A stretch of 64,000 bases of DNA from Gilvibacter sp. SZ-19 (lineage in GTDB: Bacteria; Bacteroidota; Bacteroidia; Flavobacteriales; Flavobacteriaceae). Below are positions 7,329-17,500 of the stretch, one piece after another (positions within the stretch are counted from its first letter, which is position 1; each line of letters starts with the position of its first letter). The translations under genes were made by a program, and so were the position numbers. The stretch covers positions 936,864 to 1,000,863 of the forward strand of contig NZ_CP019333.1 of NCBI RefSeq assembly GCF_002163875.1, in the 5' to 3' direction. A model generated the notes under the pieces. It saw only the letters and a list, made by a program, of their open reading frames with translations. It ran no database searches and was not told the origin of the DNA.

Positions 7329-10064
7329 TTATGATTCTGGCGTTTCGAAAACCGATTCGATAACGCGTTTGTGTCTTGCTTTAGATCGGGTACTGCTTCC
7401 TGCTGCAGGCGCGCTATAAACGTGACGCGATGCAACACGGAGTTTTACCAGATCAAAATTCATAAGCATAAAGCCCCAAGCTCCCATATTTCTAGGCTCT
7501 TCTTGTGCCCAGACATAATCGGTAACATTAGGGTAGCTGTCTATGATCTCTTTAAGTTCTTCTGTAGGCAATGGGAACAACTGCTCAAGTCTAACCAAAG
7601 CCACATCGTCTCTGCCTTGCTCTTCACGGTATTCGTCCAGATCATAATAGAATTTTCCGGTACAGAACACCAACGATTTGATCTTCTTCTTATCGGCCTG
7701 CGGATCGTCTATCACGGTTTGGAAACTACCTGTTGCCAATTCTTCTTTAGTAGAAACTACTTTAGGATGACGCAACAGACTCTTTGGGGTGAAAACAATT
7801 AGTGGTTTTCTAAAATTCCACTTCATATGACGTCTCAACAGGTGGAAGAGGTTCGCCGGAGTAGTTACATCGGCAACGATCATATTCTGACGCGAACAAA
7901 GCTGCAGATAACGTTCCATACGAGCACTACTGTGCTCAGATCCTTGGCCTTCGTAACCGTGAGGCAACAACATCACCAAGCCGTTCTGAGTTTTCCACTT
8001 CGCCTCCGCAGCAGAGATGTACTGATCTAACATGATCTGGGCGCCGTTGGAGAAATCTCCAAATTGAGCTTCCCAAATAGTAAGGGTTCGCGGCGCTGCC
8101 ATAGCATAACCATAATCAAACCCAACAACGCCATATTCAGACAGCAAGGAATTGTAGATATACATCTTCCCTTCTGTATCCAGATCGTTGTGCAAGTTGA
8201 TCTCTTCCGCATCGTCTTCGGTCTTGATCACTGCGTGACGGTGCGAGAATGTTCCACGCTCTACATCTTGTCCAGTAATACGAACGTTGAAGCCTTCGTG
8301 CATCAGTGTAGCGTAGGCCAATAGTTCTCCCATGGCCCAATCCAAGTTATCGCCTTCAAAGTATCGCTTTTTGCGATCCTCTACGATACGCTGGATCTTG
8401 CGCATGAATTTCTTGTCTTCCGGTAATTGCGAGATTCCCGTTGCCAGGCTGTCTAAGATCTCTTGGTTAAAACTGGTGTTTACCGGTCGCTTTATATCGT
8501 CTATATCTCCTAGGATATAATCTTCCCAGTCATCTGCAAGTATCTCGGTGATCACGGTCTTCTCGCGTTTACGTGAAGCCTCTAGATCTTCTTCGAGCTC
8601 GCTTTTATAGTCGCTTTCTAATTTTTTAACGTAATCCTCATCTATCACACCTTCATTAATTAGGCGTTCGGCATAGATATCTCTCGGATTCTTGTGTTTG
8701 GAGATGGCCTTGTACAATTTAGGCTGAGTGAATCTAGGTTCATCACCTTCGTTATGGCCGTACTTACGGTAACCCAGAACATCTAAGAACACATCGCGTC
8801 CAAACTGCATGCGATACTCCAAAGCAAAGGTAAAGGCATGTGCTACAGCTTCCACATCGTCTGCATTGACGTGTAGTACGGGAGAAAGTGTCACTTTCCC
8901 AACATCGGTACAATAGGTAGAAGAACGCGCATCCAAATAGTTGGTAGTAAACCCAACCTGGTTGTTAGCCACAATATGTATGGTCCCTCCGGTGCGGTAA
9001 CCGTCCAACTGAGCCATTTGAATAACTTCGTACACTACTCCCTGACCAGCAATTGCAGCGTCTCCGTGAATAAGAATAGGCAAAATAGCCTTTTCATTGC
9101 CGTCCAGTTGATTGTCAAGCTTGGCACGAGCAATCCCTTCCACTACAGCATTCACTGTTTCCAGGTGAGACGGGTTTGGCGCTAGATCCATGCGGATCTG
9201 CTTGCCTTGATCTGTGGAACGGAAACTGGTCCATCCCATATGGTATTTTACATCTCCGTCAAAGAGTTCTTCTTCGTCGTATTCCTTGCTATCAAACTCA
9301 CTGAAGATATCCTCTGGAGACTTGCCGAATATATTGGCCAATACGTTTAGGCGGCCACGGTGTGCCATTCCAACGACAAATTGTTCTATTCCCATATCGG
9401 CACCACGCTCAATAAGCGTATCCAACCCTGGGATCAAGGCATCTACACCTTCTACTGAGAATCGCTTCTGCCCCACGTATTTGGAGTGCAAGAAAGATTC
9501 AAAGGAGATAGCCTCGTTTAATTTTTTAAGCAGATGTTTCTTTTCTTCTGCGGAGAATTTTGGGTGATTGTCGTTGTTGTTCAGCCAATTCTGGATCCAT
9601 TTTACCTCTTCGGGCTTGCGGATATACATATACTCCACCCCAATGGAATCGCAATAAATAGCCTCTAAGTGAGCAATGATCTGACGCAAGGTGGTCTTAC
9701 CAAGTCCTAGAATAGAACCGGCTTCGAACTCTGTATCCATATCCTCATCGGATAGATCAAAATTAGACAGCTCTAGGGTTGGACTGTATTTGCGACGTTC
9801 GCGCACAGGGTTCGTACGTGTGAACAAGTGTCCACGGCCGCGATAACCATCTATCAGATTAACCACACGGAACTCTTTGATCAGTTCGCCCGGAACAGCT
9901 TCAATTCCTAGTGCTTCCAGAGAGCCACTTTCTATTCCAAAATCAAAACCTTGGAAAAAGGCGCGCCAGCTGGGTTCTACACTGTCAGGAAATTGTAAAT
10001 ACTGATCGTAAAGCGATGCCAGATAAGAGGTGTGGACTGCGTTTAGAAAAGAGTATTTGTCCAT
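7329..10064 (-). CDS. sucA: 2-oxoglutarate dehydrogenase E1 component
   Basis: Thiamine-diphosphate-dependent E1 subunit, 911 residues, which decarboxylates 2-oxoglutarate and transfers the succinyl group to lipoyl-SucB. It has the family N-terminus (NAVHTSYLASLYDQYLQFP), the MAHRGRLNVLANI block, the ThDP/Mg region with HGDAAIAGQGVVYE, the Asn-containing loop IHIVANNQVGFTT, and the C-terminal EAQFGDFSNGAQIMLDQ and LLPHGYEGQGSEHSSAR blocks. Length is normal for the OdhA/SucA family. It is transcribed from a well-formed promoter about 40 bp upstream (10103-10131), with sucB in the same operon. Confidence 0.98.
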   Translation of the reverse strand: MDKYSFLNAVHTSYLASLYDQYLQFPDSVEPSWRAFFQGFDFGIESGSLEALGIEAVPGELIKEFRVVNLIDGYRGRGHLFTRTNPVRERRKYSPTLELSNFDLSDEDMDTEFEAGSILGLGKTTLRQIIAHLEAIYCDSIGVEYMYIRKPEEVKWIQNWLNNNDNHPKFSAEEKKHLLKKLNEAISFESFLHSKYVGQKRFSVEGVDALIPGLDTLIERGADMGIEQFVVGMAHRGRLNVLANIFGKSPEDIFSEFDSKEYDEEELFDGDVKYHMGWTSFRSTDQGKQIRMDLAPNPSHLETVNAVVEGIARAKLDNQLDGNEKAILPILIHGDAAIAGQGVVYEVIQMAQLDGYRTGGTIHIVANNQVGFTTNYLDARSSTYCTDVGKVTLSPVLHVNADDVEAVAHAFTFALEYRMQFGRDVFLDVLGYRKYGHNEGDEPRFTQPKLYKAISKHKNPRDIYAERLINEGVIDEDYVKKLESDYKSELEEDLEASRKREKTVITEILADDWEDYILGDIDDIKRPVNTSFNQEILDSLATGISQLPEDKKFMRKIQRIVEDRKKRYFEGDNLDWAMGELLAYATLMHEGFNVRITGQDVERGTFSHRHAVIKTEDDAEEINLHNDLDTEGKMYIYNSLLSEYGVVGFDYGYAMAAPRTLTIWEAQFGDFSNGAQIMLDQYISAAEAKWKTQNGLVMLLPHGYEGQGSEHSSARMERYLQLCSRQNMIVADVTTPANLFHLLRRHMKWNFRKPLIVFTPKSLLRHPKVVSTKEELATGSFQTVIDDPQADKKKIKSLVFCTGKFYYDLDEYREEQGRDDVALVRLEQLFPLPTEELKEIIDSYPNVTDYVWAQEEPRNMGAWGFMLMNFDLVKLRVASRHVYSAPAAGSSTRSKARHKRVIESVFETPES

Positions 10065-10102
10065 AGTTTGGAGACTACATCAGAATTGCTTCTACAGAAG
10101 TA

Positions 10103-10131
10103 CAAAAGTACAACAAATCCATTAATACAAA
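10103..10131 (-). promoter_or_regulatory. Promoter of sucAB (TTTG-N17-TACTTTTG)
   Basis: Minus strand: -33 element TTTG at 10128-10131, 17-bp spacer, -7 element TACTTTTG at 10103-10110. This is one of the best full matches in the window to the flavobacterial consensus TTG-N17-23-TAnnTTTG. The expected leader is about 30 nt. Confidence 0.75.
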
Positions 10132-10173
10132 GGTATCTTCTGTCTGTGAATTAATTGAGCTTTCGCATAAAAA

Positions 10174-11148
10174 TTAGACCGATCGTTTCATGAGCATGGC
10201 ACCAAACTGTCGCAAGGCTTCTTTTTTGTCGTCAGCGAGCTTGATACGTTCTAGTTCGCTATTGGCCAATTCGGTATAACGGGCAATCTCTTCTTTTATA
10301 GCGCTTGCCGCTCCCGTGGCCTCAAAAAGGTCTTTTACCGCTGCCACCTTTTTATGGTCCTCCATGTCGGTAAGGCTGAAGTAATGGGTCAGTTCTTTGT
10401 GTTCCTGCGGATTCGCACTGGCCATGGCCTGAATATATAAAAAGGTCTTTTTATTGGACAAGATATCACCGCCTACTTGCTTGCCAAAGGTCTCCGGATC
10501 GCCAAAGGCGTCTAGATAATCATCTTGCAATTGGAATGCGATACCCAGGTTCTTCCCAAACTGATATATGGATTCACAACAGGAATCAGAAGCTTTTGCA
10601 ACCTGAGCCCCCATTTTCATGGCAGCACCCAAGAGCACAGCCGTTTTGAATTCGATCATCTTTATATACTCCTCCAAACGAACATCAGTACGGGTCTCAA
10701 AATCGATATCGTATTGTTGTCCTTCGCAAACCTCTAAGGCCGTTTGACTGAATAGCTTGGCCAATTCCCTGAATACTTCTGGCGGATAATTCTCAAAGTA
10801 GCGATAGGCCAAGATCAGCATAGCATCACCCGAAAGAATTCCCGTATTGAGATCCCACTTAGTGTGCACTGTAGCCTTGCCTCGGCGAAGTGGCGCCTGA
10901 TCCATGATGTCGTCATGGACCAAAGAGAAGTTGTGAAATACCTCTATGGCAACCGCGGCGTTCATGGCCTCTTCAAAAGGACGACCAAAGAAATCACAAC
11001 TCACCAAGGTGAGCAGTGGTCTCAGGCGTTTGCCACCTAAAGTCAAAATATAACGAACCGGGTCGTAAAGATTATCGGGTTGTCTGTCTTTAGCAACAGC
11101 TTCGAGGTGCTGCATAAATGCATTGCGGTAGTGATCCAAAGAAATCAT
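10174..11148 (-). CDS. Polyprenyl (farnesyl/geranylgeranyl-type) diphosphate synthase
   Basis: All-trans isoprenyl diphosphate synthase, 324 residues, which condenses IPP with allylic diphosphates for quinones, carotenoids and undecaprenyl lipids. The first aspartate-rich motif is in SLVHDDIMDQAPLRRGK and the second is FQLQDDYLDAFGD; GGKRLRPLL and the KTA...GAAMKMGA blocks are also present. A GTG at 11175 would add nine residues, but the ATG at 11148 fits the family N-terminus (MISLDHYRNAF) and follows a perfect -7 box by four bases. The short-chain subtype (C15 versus C20) cannot be fixed by eye. Confidence 0.92.
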   Translation of the reverse strand: MISLDHYRNAFMQHLEAVAKDRQPDNLYDPVRYILTLGGKRLRPLLTLVSCDFFGRPFEEAMNAAVAIEVFHNFSLVHDDIMDQAPLRRGKATVHTKWDLNTGILSGDAMLILAYRYFENYPPEVFRELAKLFSQTALEVCEGQQYDIDFETRTDVRLEEYIKMIEFKTAVLLGAAMKMGAQVAKASDSCCESIYQFGKNLGIAFQLQDDYLDAFGDPETFGKQVGGDILSNKKTFLYIQAMASANPQEHKELTHYFSLTDMEDHKKVAAVKDLFEATGAASAIKEEIARYTELANSELERIKLADDKKEALRQFGAMLMKRSV

Positions 11149-11152
11149 TGAG

Positions 11153-11160
11153 CAAAAATA
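11153..11160 (-). promoter_or_regulatory. -7 promoter element of the polyprenyl synthase gene
   Basis: TATTTTTG on the minus strand, four bases before the ATG at 11148. A leaderless transcript is predicted, and this box rules against the upstream GTG start. No well-spaced -33 TTTG was found. Confidence 0.55.
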
Positions 11161-11267
11161 AATCAAATGTTGCACTGCTAGTGCGGTCTTATCAAAAAAT
11201 TGTGATTCAGGAGCTTCTGCTGCAGGTTTTACCGATAAAGCAAATGTTAATAAATGTTTAAAACTTA

Positions 11268-11308
11268 GGAAACTTTTAAATGTTTTTAAAGTTTCCAGTG
11301 TATTTTTG
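11268..11308 (+). promoter_or_regulatory. Candidate TetR operator overlapping the efflux operon promoter
   Basis: Inverted repeat GGAAACTTT (11268-11276) / AAAGTTTCC (11288-11296) with 9-bp perfect arms, immediately upstream of a perfect -7 box TATTTTTG (11301-11308). The dyad covers the region where the -33 element should be, so a bound repressor would block RNA polymerase. A related TAAATGTTTAAAACT stretch lies just upstream (11251-11265). Autoregulation by the TetR protein encoded 35 bp downstream is inferred. Confidence 0.65.
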
Positions 11309-11343
11309 TCCCCGAAACACTAAACAGTTTCGTATTCCTAACA

Positions 11344-11946
11344 GTGAAAGAATCTATAGTTAACAAAGCTGCCGAACTCTTTATGACCCTTGGTTTTAAA
11401 AGCGTAACCATGGACGATATTGCCAATGCGATGGGTATTTCTAAAAAGACCATCTACGTGCATTTCTCCAACAAGACAGAATTGGTAGACGCAGTTTCCT
11501 TTTTCTTATTCGACAGTATCTGCGATGGCATTGACACCATTTGTGAGCAATCCGCCAATCCCATCCAAGAGCTTTACGACATTAAAATGTACGTAATGCA
11601 TCATCTGAAGAACGAAAAAGCATCCCCACAGTATCAGCTCAAGAAATATTATCCGCAAACCTACAGCCGCTTGCATCGAGCACAGTTCAACAAGATGCAC
11701 CAATCGGTGTCTGAGAGTTTGCAAAAAGGCGTCGATATGGGGCTCTTTAGGCCAAGCATCGACGTAGATCTAATTGCCCGAATGTACTTTAATGGTATGA
11801 CAGGCATGAAAGACGAGGCAATCTTCCCTCCGGAGCAATACTCCAAAGACTATTTGATGGAAAGTTATTTGGAATATCACCTAAGGGCCATTGTCACCGA
11901 CCAAGGAATGGACATACTCAATCAATTTATAAACACCACCGAATAA
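11344..11946 (+). CDS. TetR/AcrR family transcriptional regulator
   Basis: Dimeric repressor of 200 residues and first gene of an RND efflux operon. The N-terminal HTH (about 1-50) reads VKESIVNKAAELFMTLGFKS, then VTMDDIANAMGISKKTIYVHFSNKTELV, a typical TetR signature. The C-terminal ligand-binding half is helical and divergent. The start is a GTG at 11344; no ATG lies upstream in frame. Its stop codon overlaps the tolC start (TAATG), so the repressor and the pump are translated together. It presumably binds the 29-bp dyad upstream and is released by a pump substrate; the substrate is unknown. Confidence 0.93.
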   Translation: MKESIVNKAAELFMTLGFKSVTMDDIANAMGISKKTIYVHFSNKTELVDAVSFFLFDSICDGIDTICEQSANPIQELYDIKMYVMHHLKNEKASPQYQLKKYYPQTYSRLHRAQFNKMHQSVSESLQKGVDMGLFRPSIDVDLIARMYFNGMTGMKDEAIFPPEQYSKDYLMESYLEYHLRAIVTDQGMDILNQFINTTE

Positions 11947-13364
11947 TGCGAAAATTATTGATCCTAGCCAGTATTGTGTTTGGATTCAGCCAGGCTACCG
12001 CTCAAGAAGAGCGAGCGTATGATTTTACGCTAGAAGAGGCCATAAGCTTTGCACTAGACAGCAATTACACCGCAATCAACGCCCGGCGAGACATCGCGCG
12101 AGCTATTAAACAGAAGTGGGAGACCACAGCGACCGGATTGCCACAAATCAGTGCCAATATCCAGTATCAGAACTTTATTAAACAGCCCGTATCACTATTG
12201 CCGGCGGCCGCTTTTGACAACACCAGCAGTGTGGTCAATACGGTAGAAGATTTCTTTGACATTACCCCCAACCGAGAACCGACGGTGCCAGAAGGCTTTA
12301 TTCCAATTGTATTTGGAACCCAGCAACAAGCCACCGCAACGGCAACGCTCAATCAGTTGATCTTTGACGGGAGTTATCTCGTCGGATTACAAGCAGCGCT
12401 TGCCTTTTTAGATTTCTCTGAAAATGCCAACGAGAAGACCCAACTCGAAGTGCGTCGCGGAGTGATCAATGCATACGGTTCGGTTTTGCTTGCAGACGAA
12501 CTGGTGAGCATCTTCCGCAGCAATAAAGAAAAGTTGGAGAACAACCTTTACGAAGCTCAAAAGATCTTTGAAAATGGGCTTAATGAGCAAGAAGAGGTTG
12601 AACAATTAGAGATCACCTTATTGGAGATCGCCACCCAACTCTCTAATGCGGAACGCACTGCAAGCATTGCAAGACAAATGTTCAATGTAGCCTTAGGGAT
12701 CGATGTGAATACTCCGGTAACACTTACAGAATCCTTAGATGATCTGGCAGACCAGAACATTCAACTCGGCGCATTGGAGACCAACCTGAATATGGAAGAG
12801 AACGTCGATTACAAGATAGCTTACAACTTGACCGAACAGCGCTCCTTAGAACTTAAATTAGAAAAGAGCCGTGCGCTACCACAATTAAGTGCCTTTGTAA
12901 ACTACGGAACACAAGCCTTTAGTGACGAGTTCAGCTTTTTTGATTCCGATCAGCGTTGGTTCCAACAATCGCTTTTTGGAGTAAACATGAACATCCCGAT
13001 CTTCTCTAGTGGAAATCGCGGAGCAAAAACCCAACAAGCGCGTATTGCCTTGGATCAAGCGGAGACCCAATTGAAAGAAACTGTTCAGAACATTCAACTG
13101 CAATTCGACACGGCCAAAAGCAATTACAAATTCAGTGTAGAGTCTTATGAGAATGCCAAGAAGAATCTAGATCTCGCCGAGCGCATAGAAAGGAAGAATC
13201 AGATCAAGTTTGACGAAGGGATCTCCTCTAGCTTTGATCTCAGACAAGCACAACTGCAATTATACAGTGCCCAGCAACAGTATTTCAATGCCATGCTCAA
13301 TGTGATAAACAGCAAGGCGGAGCTGGACACTATCAGCAATTCGAACATCATAAATAACAACTAA
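11946..13364 (+). CDS. TolC-family outer membrane efflux channel
   Basis: Outer-membrane component of a tripartite RND pump, 472 residues. Signal peptide MRKLLILASIVFGFSQATAQ; the body is two repeats of the OEP fold with long heptad-rich helices (for example QLEITLLEIATQLSNAERTAS and ALDQAETQLKETVQNIQLQFDTAK). It overlaps tetR by one base and is followed after 11 bp by the adaptor gene. Confidence 0.95.
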   Translation: MRKLLILASIVFGFSQATAQEERAYDFTLEEAISFALDSNYTAINARRDIARAIKQKWETTATGLPQISANIQYQNFIKQPVSLLPAAAFDNTSSVVNTVEDFFDITPNREPTVPEGFIPIVFGTQQQATATATLNQLIFDGSYLVGLQAALAFLDFSENANEKTQLEVRRGVINAYGSVLLADELVSIFRSNKEKLENNLYEAQKIFENGLNEQEEVEQLEITLLEIATQLSNAERTASIARQMFNVALGIDVNTPVTLTESLDDLADQNIQLGALETNLNMEENVDYKIAYNLTEQRSLELKLEKSRALPQLSAFVNYGTQAFSDEFSFFDSDQRWFQQSLFGVNMNIPIFSSGNRGAKTQQARIALDQAETQLKETVQNIQLQFDTAKSNYKFSVESYENAKKNLDLAERIERKNQIKFDEGISSSFDLRQAQLQLYSAQQQYFNAMLNVINSKAELDTISNSNIINNN

Positions 13365-13375
13365 AAAATACTCAG

Positions 13376-14554
13376 ATGACCCAGAAACTAAAATTCCTAA
13401 CAGTAATACTAAGCGCACTTTTGGTGGTCAGCTGTGGTGATGGAAATAAAAGCGAGGTCCCTGTAGCCGACCTCATAGAAGAAGGCGATCTTAGCAAGCT
13501 TCGCGAGCGCCGCGACGCGCTAAATGAAGATCAAAAATCCCTGACTACGCAGATACAAAGTCTCGATGCTGCTATTCAAAAATTGGAGCCAGACCAAGGA
13601 GCTTTGATCTCTGTTCAAACTGTAAAAGACACTTTGTTCAAGCATTATATAGAGATTCAAGGCGATGTAAAGACCAACGAGAATGTCATCGTATATCCGG
13701 AATATCAAGGAACCCTGACTCGTGTTTATGTCAAAGAAGGACAACGCGTTCGCAAAGGGCAGATCTTAGGCAAGATCGACGATGGTGGACTATCTAGCCA
13801 ACTCAGCCAATTGGAAGTTCAAGCGCAATTGGCCAAAACAACCTTTGAGCGCCAGCAGCGTTTGTGGGACCAAAAGATAGGTTCCGAGATCCAATACTTG
13901 CAGGCCAAGACCAATTACGAGTCTAGCCAAAATGCAGTGAACCAGCTCAAGCAACAATTGGCTAAGACCAACGTAACAGCTCCTTTTTCCGGAATAGTGG
14001 ACGAGGTGATCACCGATCAAGGAACTGTAGTAGCGCCGGGGCAAGGTTTGTTCCGTGTGGTGAATTTGGGCGATATGTATATTGAGGCACAGATCCCGGA
14101 GCGTTATTTGACCTCAGTGACCACTGGCAAAGAAGTAGAGATCTTCTTCCCTGTTTTGGGCAAGACGGTTACCTCTACCGTAGCACAGACCGGAAACTAT
14201 ATCAATCCAGACAACCGCACCTTTAGAATTGAGGTGAATGTGCCTAAGGATGCTGAGGTAAAACCCAACCTCAACGCCCGTCTTAAGATCAATGATTACA
14301 CTGCAGAAGACGCTATTTTGATACCGCTTAACGTGATCTCAGAAGATGCTAACGGCGATCAGTATGTCTACACCATGCAACCCAAGGAAGATGGAACCGG
14401 AAACATTGCTGTTCGCAAGAATATAGAGACCGGACTTGCGCAAGGCGATGTAGTGGAGATCAAAAACGGTTTGGCCGTAGACGACGCTTTGGTCATCGAA
14501 GGGGCTCGTACCGTGCAGAACAACCAGAAAGTAAGAACACTAGAAAATCAATAA
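13376..14554 (+). CDS. RND efflux periplasmic adaptor (MFP) lipoprotein
   Basis: Membrane-fusion protein, 392 residues. Lipoprotein signal with lipobox VVSC (acylated Cys20), an early coiled coil (about 40-65), a barrel-sandwich hybrid domain (YPEYQGTLTRVYVKEGQRVRKGQ and NVTAPFSGIVDEVITDQGTVV) split by a helical hairpin, then beta-barrel and membrane-proximal domains. It bridges the TolC-like channel and the inner-membrane pump encoded on either side. Confidence 0.95.
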   Translation: MTQKLKFLTVILSALLVVSCGDGNKSEVPVADLIEEGDLSKLRERRDALNEDQKSLTTQIQSLDAAIQKLEPDQGALISVQTVKDTLFKHYIEIQGDVKTNENVIVYPEYQGTLTRVYVKEGQRVRKGQILGKIDDGGLSSQLSQLEVQAQLAKTTFERQQRLWDQKIGSEIQYLQAKTNYESSQNAVNQLKQQLAKTNVTAPFSGIVDEVITDQGTVVAPGQGLFRVVNLGDMYIEAQIPERYLTSVTTGKEVEIFFPVLGKTVTSTVAQTGNYINPDNRTFRIEVNVPKDAEVKPNLNARLKINDYTAEDAILIPLNVISEDANGDQYVYTMQPKEDGTGNIAVRKNIETGLAQGDVVEIKNGLAVDDALVIEGARTVQNNQKVRTLENQ

Positions 14555-14555
14555 G

Positions 14556-17500
14556 ATGGGGGCCAAAAAGAAAAAACAAGTCGACAAGGAGTTTAAACTC
14601 TCCAGTTGGGCCATAGATAACCCAACCATCATCTATGTGATGATCGGTATTTTCCTCGTCTTAGGAGGAATGGCCTACAACAGCATGCCTCGGGAGAACT
14701 TTCCGGAGGTGAACGAAACTAAGATCTACATCTCTGTGCCTTACCCGGGGAATACCGCAGAAGATATTGAGCGCCTTATCATTGATCCGCTAGAAGACAA
14801 GATCAAGAACATTTCTGGAGTGGTAGAATACCTCTCTACTTCTCAAGAGGACTACGGGATCATCACTGTAGAATTTGAAGAGGATATTGAGGTTGAGCTC
14901 GCCAAGCAAAAAGTAAAGGACGAGGTAGACAGCGAGGTTGCCAATGAAGACTGGCCTACTTTTAACGGCGCCAAGGTAGAACCCAATGTCTTTGACCTGA
15001 GTTTATCCGAAGAGATGCCGATCTTGAATGTAAACCTCAAAGGAAATTACACTGTAGAGAAGCTCAAGGAATATGCAGAATACCTACAGGATGAGATAGA
15101 GGATATCAAGCAGATCAAAGCAGCAGATATCCGCGGAGCTCAAGACAAAGAAGTAGAAGTTGGCGTGGACATCTACAAAATGATGGCTGCCAAAGTGAGT
15201 TTTGACGACGTGATCAACTCCATCAGAAATGGTAATATGACCATGTCTGCTGGAAACATGGTTACCAGTGGACAACGACGCACTATACGTATACTTGGTG
15301 AAATAGATGACCCGGGACAACTGCGCAATTTTGTCGTAAAATCAGAAGGCGGAAATCCCGTTTACTTGAGCGACATTGCCGATGTTCGTTTTAAAGAAGA
15401 AGACAAGACCACTTATGCCAGAGATTTTGGTGAGAACGTGGTTATGTTAGATGTAAAAAAGCGTTCTGGAAAGAATATGATCGCTGCTGTAGAGCAGGTC
15501 GATGCCATTCTGGAGCGTGTTGAGAAAGGGGAAACCATAATTCCTCAAGATGTAACCATCTCCAAGTCTAATGACCAATCTGAAAAAACGGTAAATCAAG
15601 TTAGCGACCTGGTGAACAACATCATCTTCGGAATCATTCTCGTGGTTGGTGTACTGATGTTCTTCTTAGGATTTAGGAACGCGCTTTTCGTTGGATTCGC
15701 TATCCCAATGTCGATGTTCATGTCCTTTATGATCTTATCGGCCTTAGGCTATACCATGAATACCATGATCCTCTTTGCCCTTATTATGGGCTTGGGAATG
15801 CTGGTTGACAACGGTATTGTAGTTGTTGAGAACGTATACCGACTGATGGACGAAGAAGGCATGTCCAGAATTCAAGCAGCCAAGAAAGGAATTGGAGAGA
15901 TCGCTTTCCCGATCATTATTTCTACCGCTACAACGGTTGCAGCTTTTGTTCCGCTTGGAACTTGGCCCGGGATCATGGGAGAATTCATGATCTACTTCCC
16001 GATTACGCTTTCTGTGGTTTTAGGATCGTCCTTATTCGTGGCAATCTTCATCAACTCCATGTTGGTATCTAAGTTCATGGAAGTTGGCGAGCGTCAGCTG
16101 AGCCGCAAACAACTGATCCGTTTGAGCGCCATTATGGTTCCGCTAGGACTGTTGATCTATTTTACAGCACCTCCTATCAAAGGATTTGGAACCCTTATGA
16201 TCTTTACAGCAGCTATGTTTTGGGTGTATCGATATGTGCTTAAAGGAGCTGCCAATGGTTTTCAGCGTACCTTCTTAAAATGGTTGGAGCGCAAGTACCA
16301 GAATTTCCTAGCTTGGGCACTTCGCGGCAGAAAACCTGTGGTGTTCGTTGTTGGAATCTTCGCATTATTGTTCCTCACTTTTATGGGCTTCGGAGCCTCT
16401 ATTGGTAGTGGTCGTACTGCGGTGGAATTCTTCCCAGACAACACGCCTAACCAGATCATCGTCTATATCGAATACCCTGAAGGTACCGACATTGACAAGA
16501 CCAATGCCATTACCAAAGACATTGAAAAAGTGGTCTACCAAACCGTTAATGCAGACGAGTACCAAGACGGTGATTACAACTTCTTGGTTGAATCTGCGGT
16601 ATCACAAGTTGGGGAAGGCGCTGGTAATCCAAATACCGATGGTGGTAGTAGCGCCGAGATGCCTCACCGTGGTAAGATAACGGCGACCATGCGAGAGTAT
16701 AAGTTTCGTCGCGATAAAGACTCCGAAGCATTACGTAAAAAAGTACAAGAGGCACTTAAAGGACGTTATCCTGGAGTTTCCATTTCGGTGGAGAAAGATG
16801 CCGTAGGGCCACCTGCTGGTTACCCGATCAACATTGAACTAGAAGGGAATGACTACGAAGAGCTTATTGCAGCTGCAGAAAAACTGCGCACTTATATCAA
16901 TACCAAGAACATAGCCGGTATTGATGAGCTCAAGATCGATGTGAACAAAGGCAAACCTTCTATGCAAGTTGCGGTAGACCGTGAAAAAGCAGGAGAACTA
17001 GGTGTTGCCGTAGGCTTGGTCGGAAACCAGCTCAGGCGTTCGCTCTTTGGAGAGAAGGCAGGTGTATACAAGAAAGATGGGGAGGATTATGACATCTATG
17101 TGCGTTTTGACAAGAACGATCGCTACAATACCTCTGCGCTGTTTGATCAAAACATCACCTTTAGAGATCAAAGCACTGGCCGAATCAAGGAGATCCCGGT
17201 TTCTGCTGTTGCCCAGCAACGCAACACCTCTTCCTTTAGCGCTATTAAGCACAAGGATTCTAAACGTGTCGTAACTGTTTACTCTGCCCTAGCGCCAGGC
17301 TTTGTCGATGCAGGAGCAGTGGTAGGTGAGATCCAAACGCAGAGCGCAAGTTTCTTAGAGGCAGAGATTCCTAAGAACATCAAGATCGACTTTACGGGTC
17401 AGTTAGAAGAACAAGCGAAACAACAAGCATTCTTGAATTTTGCCTTCTTGGCAGGATTGGGACTGATCATGCTCTTGTTGATTTTCCAGTTCAGCTCTAT

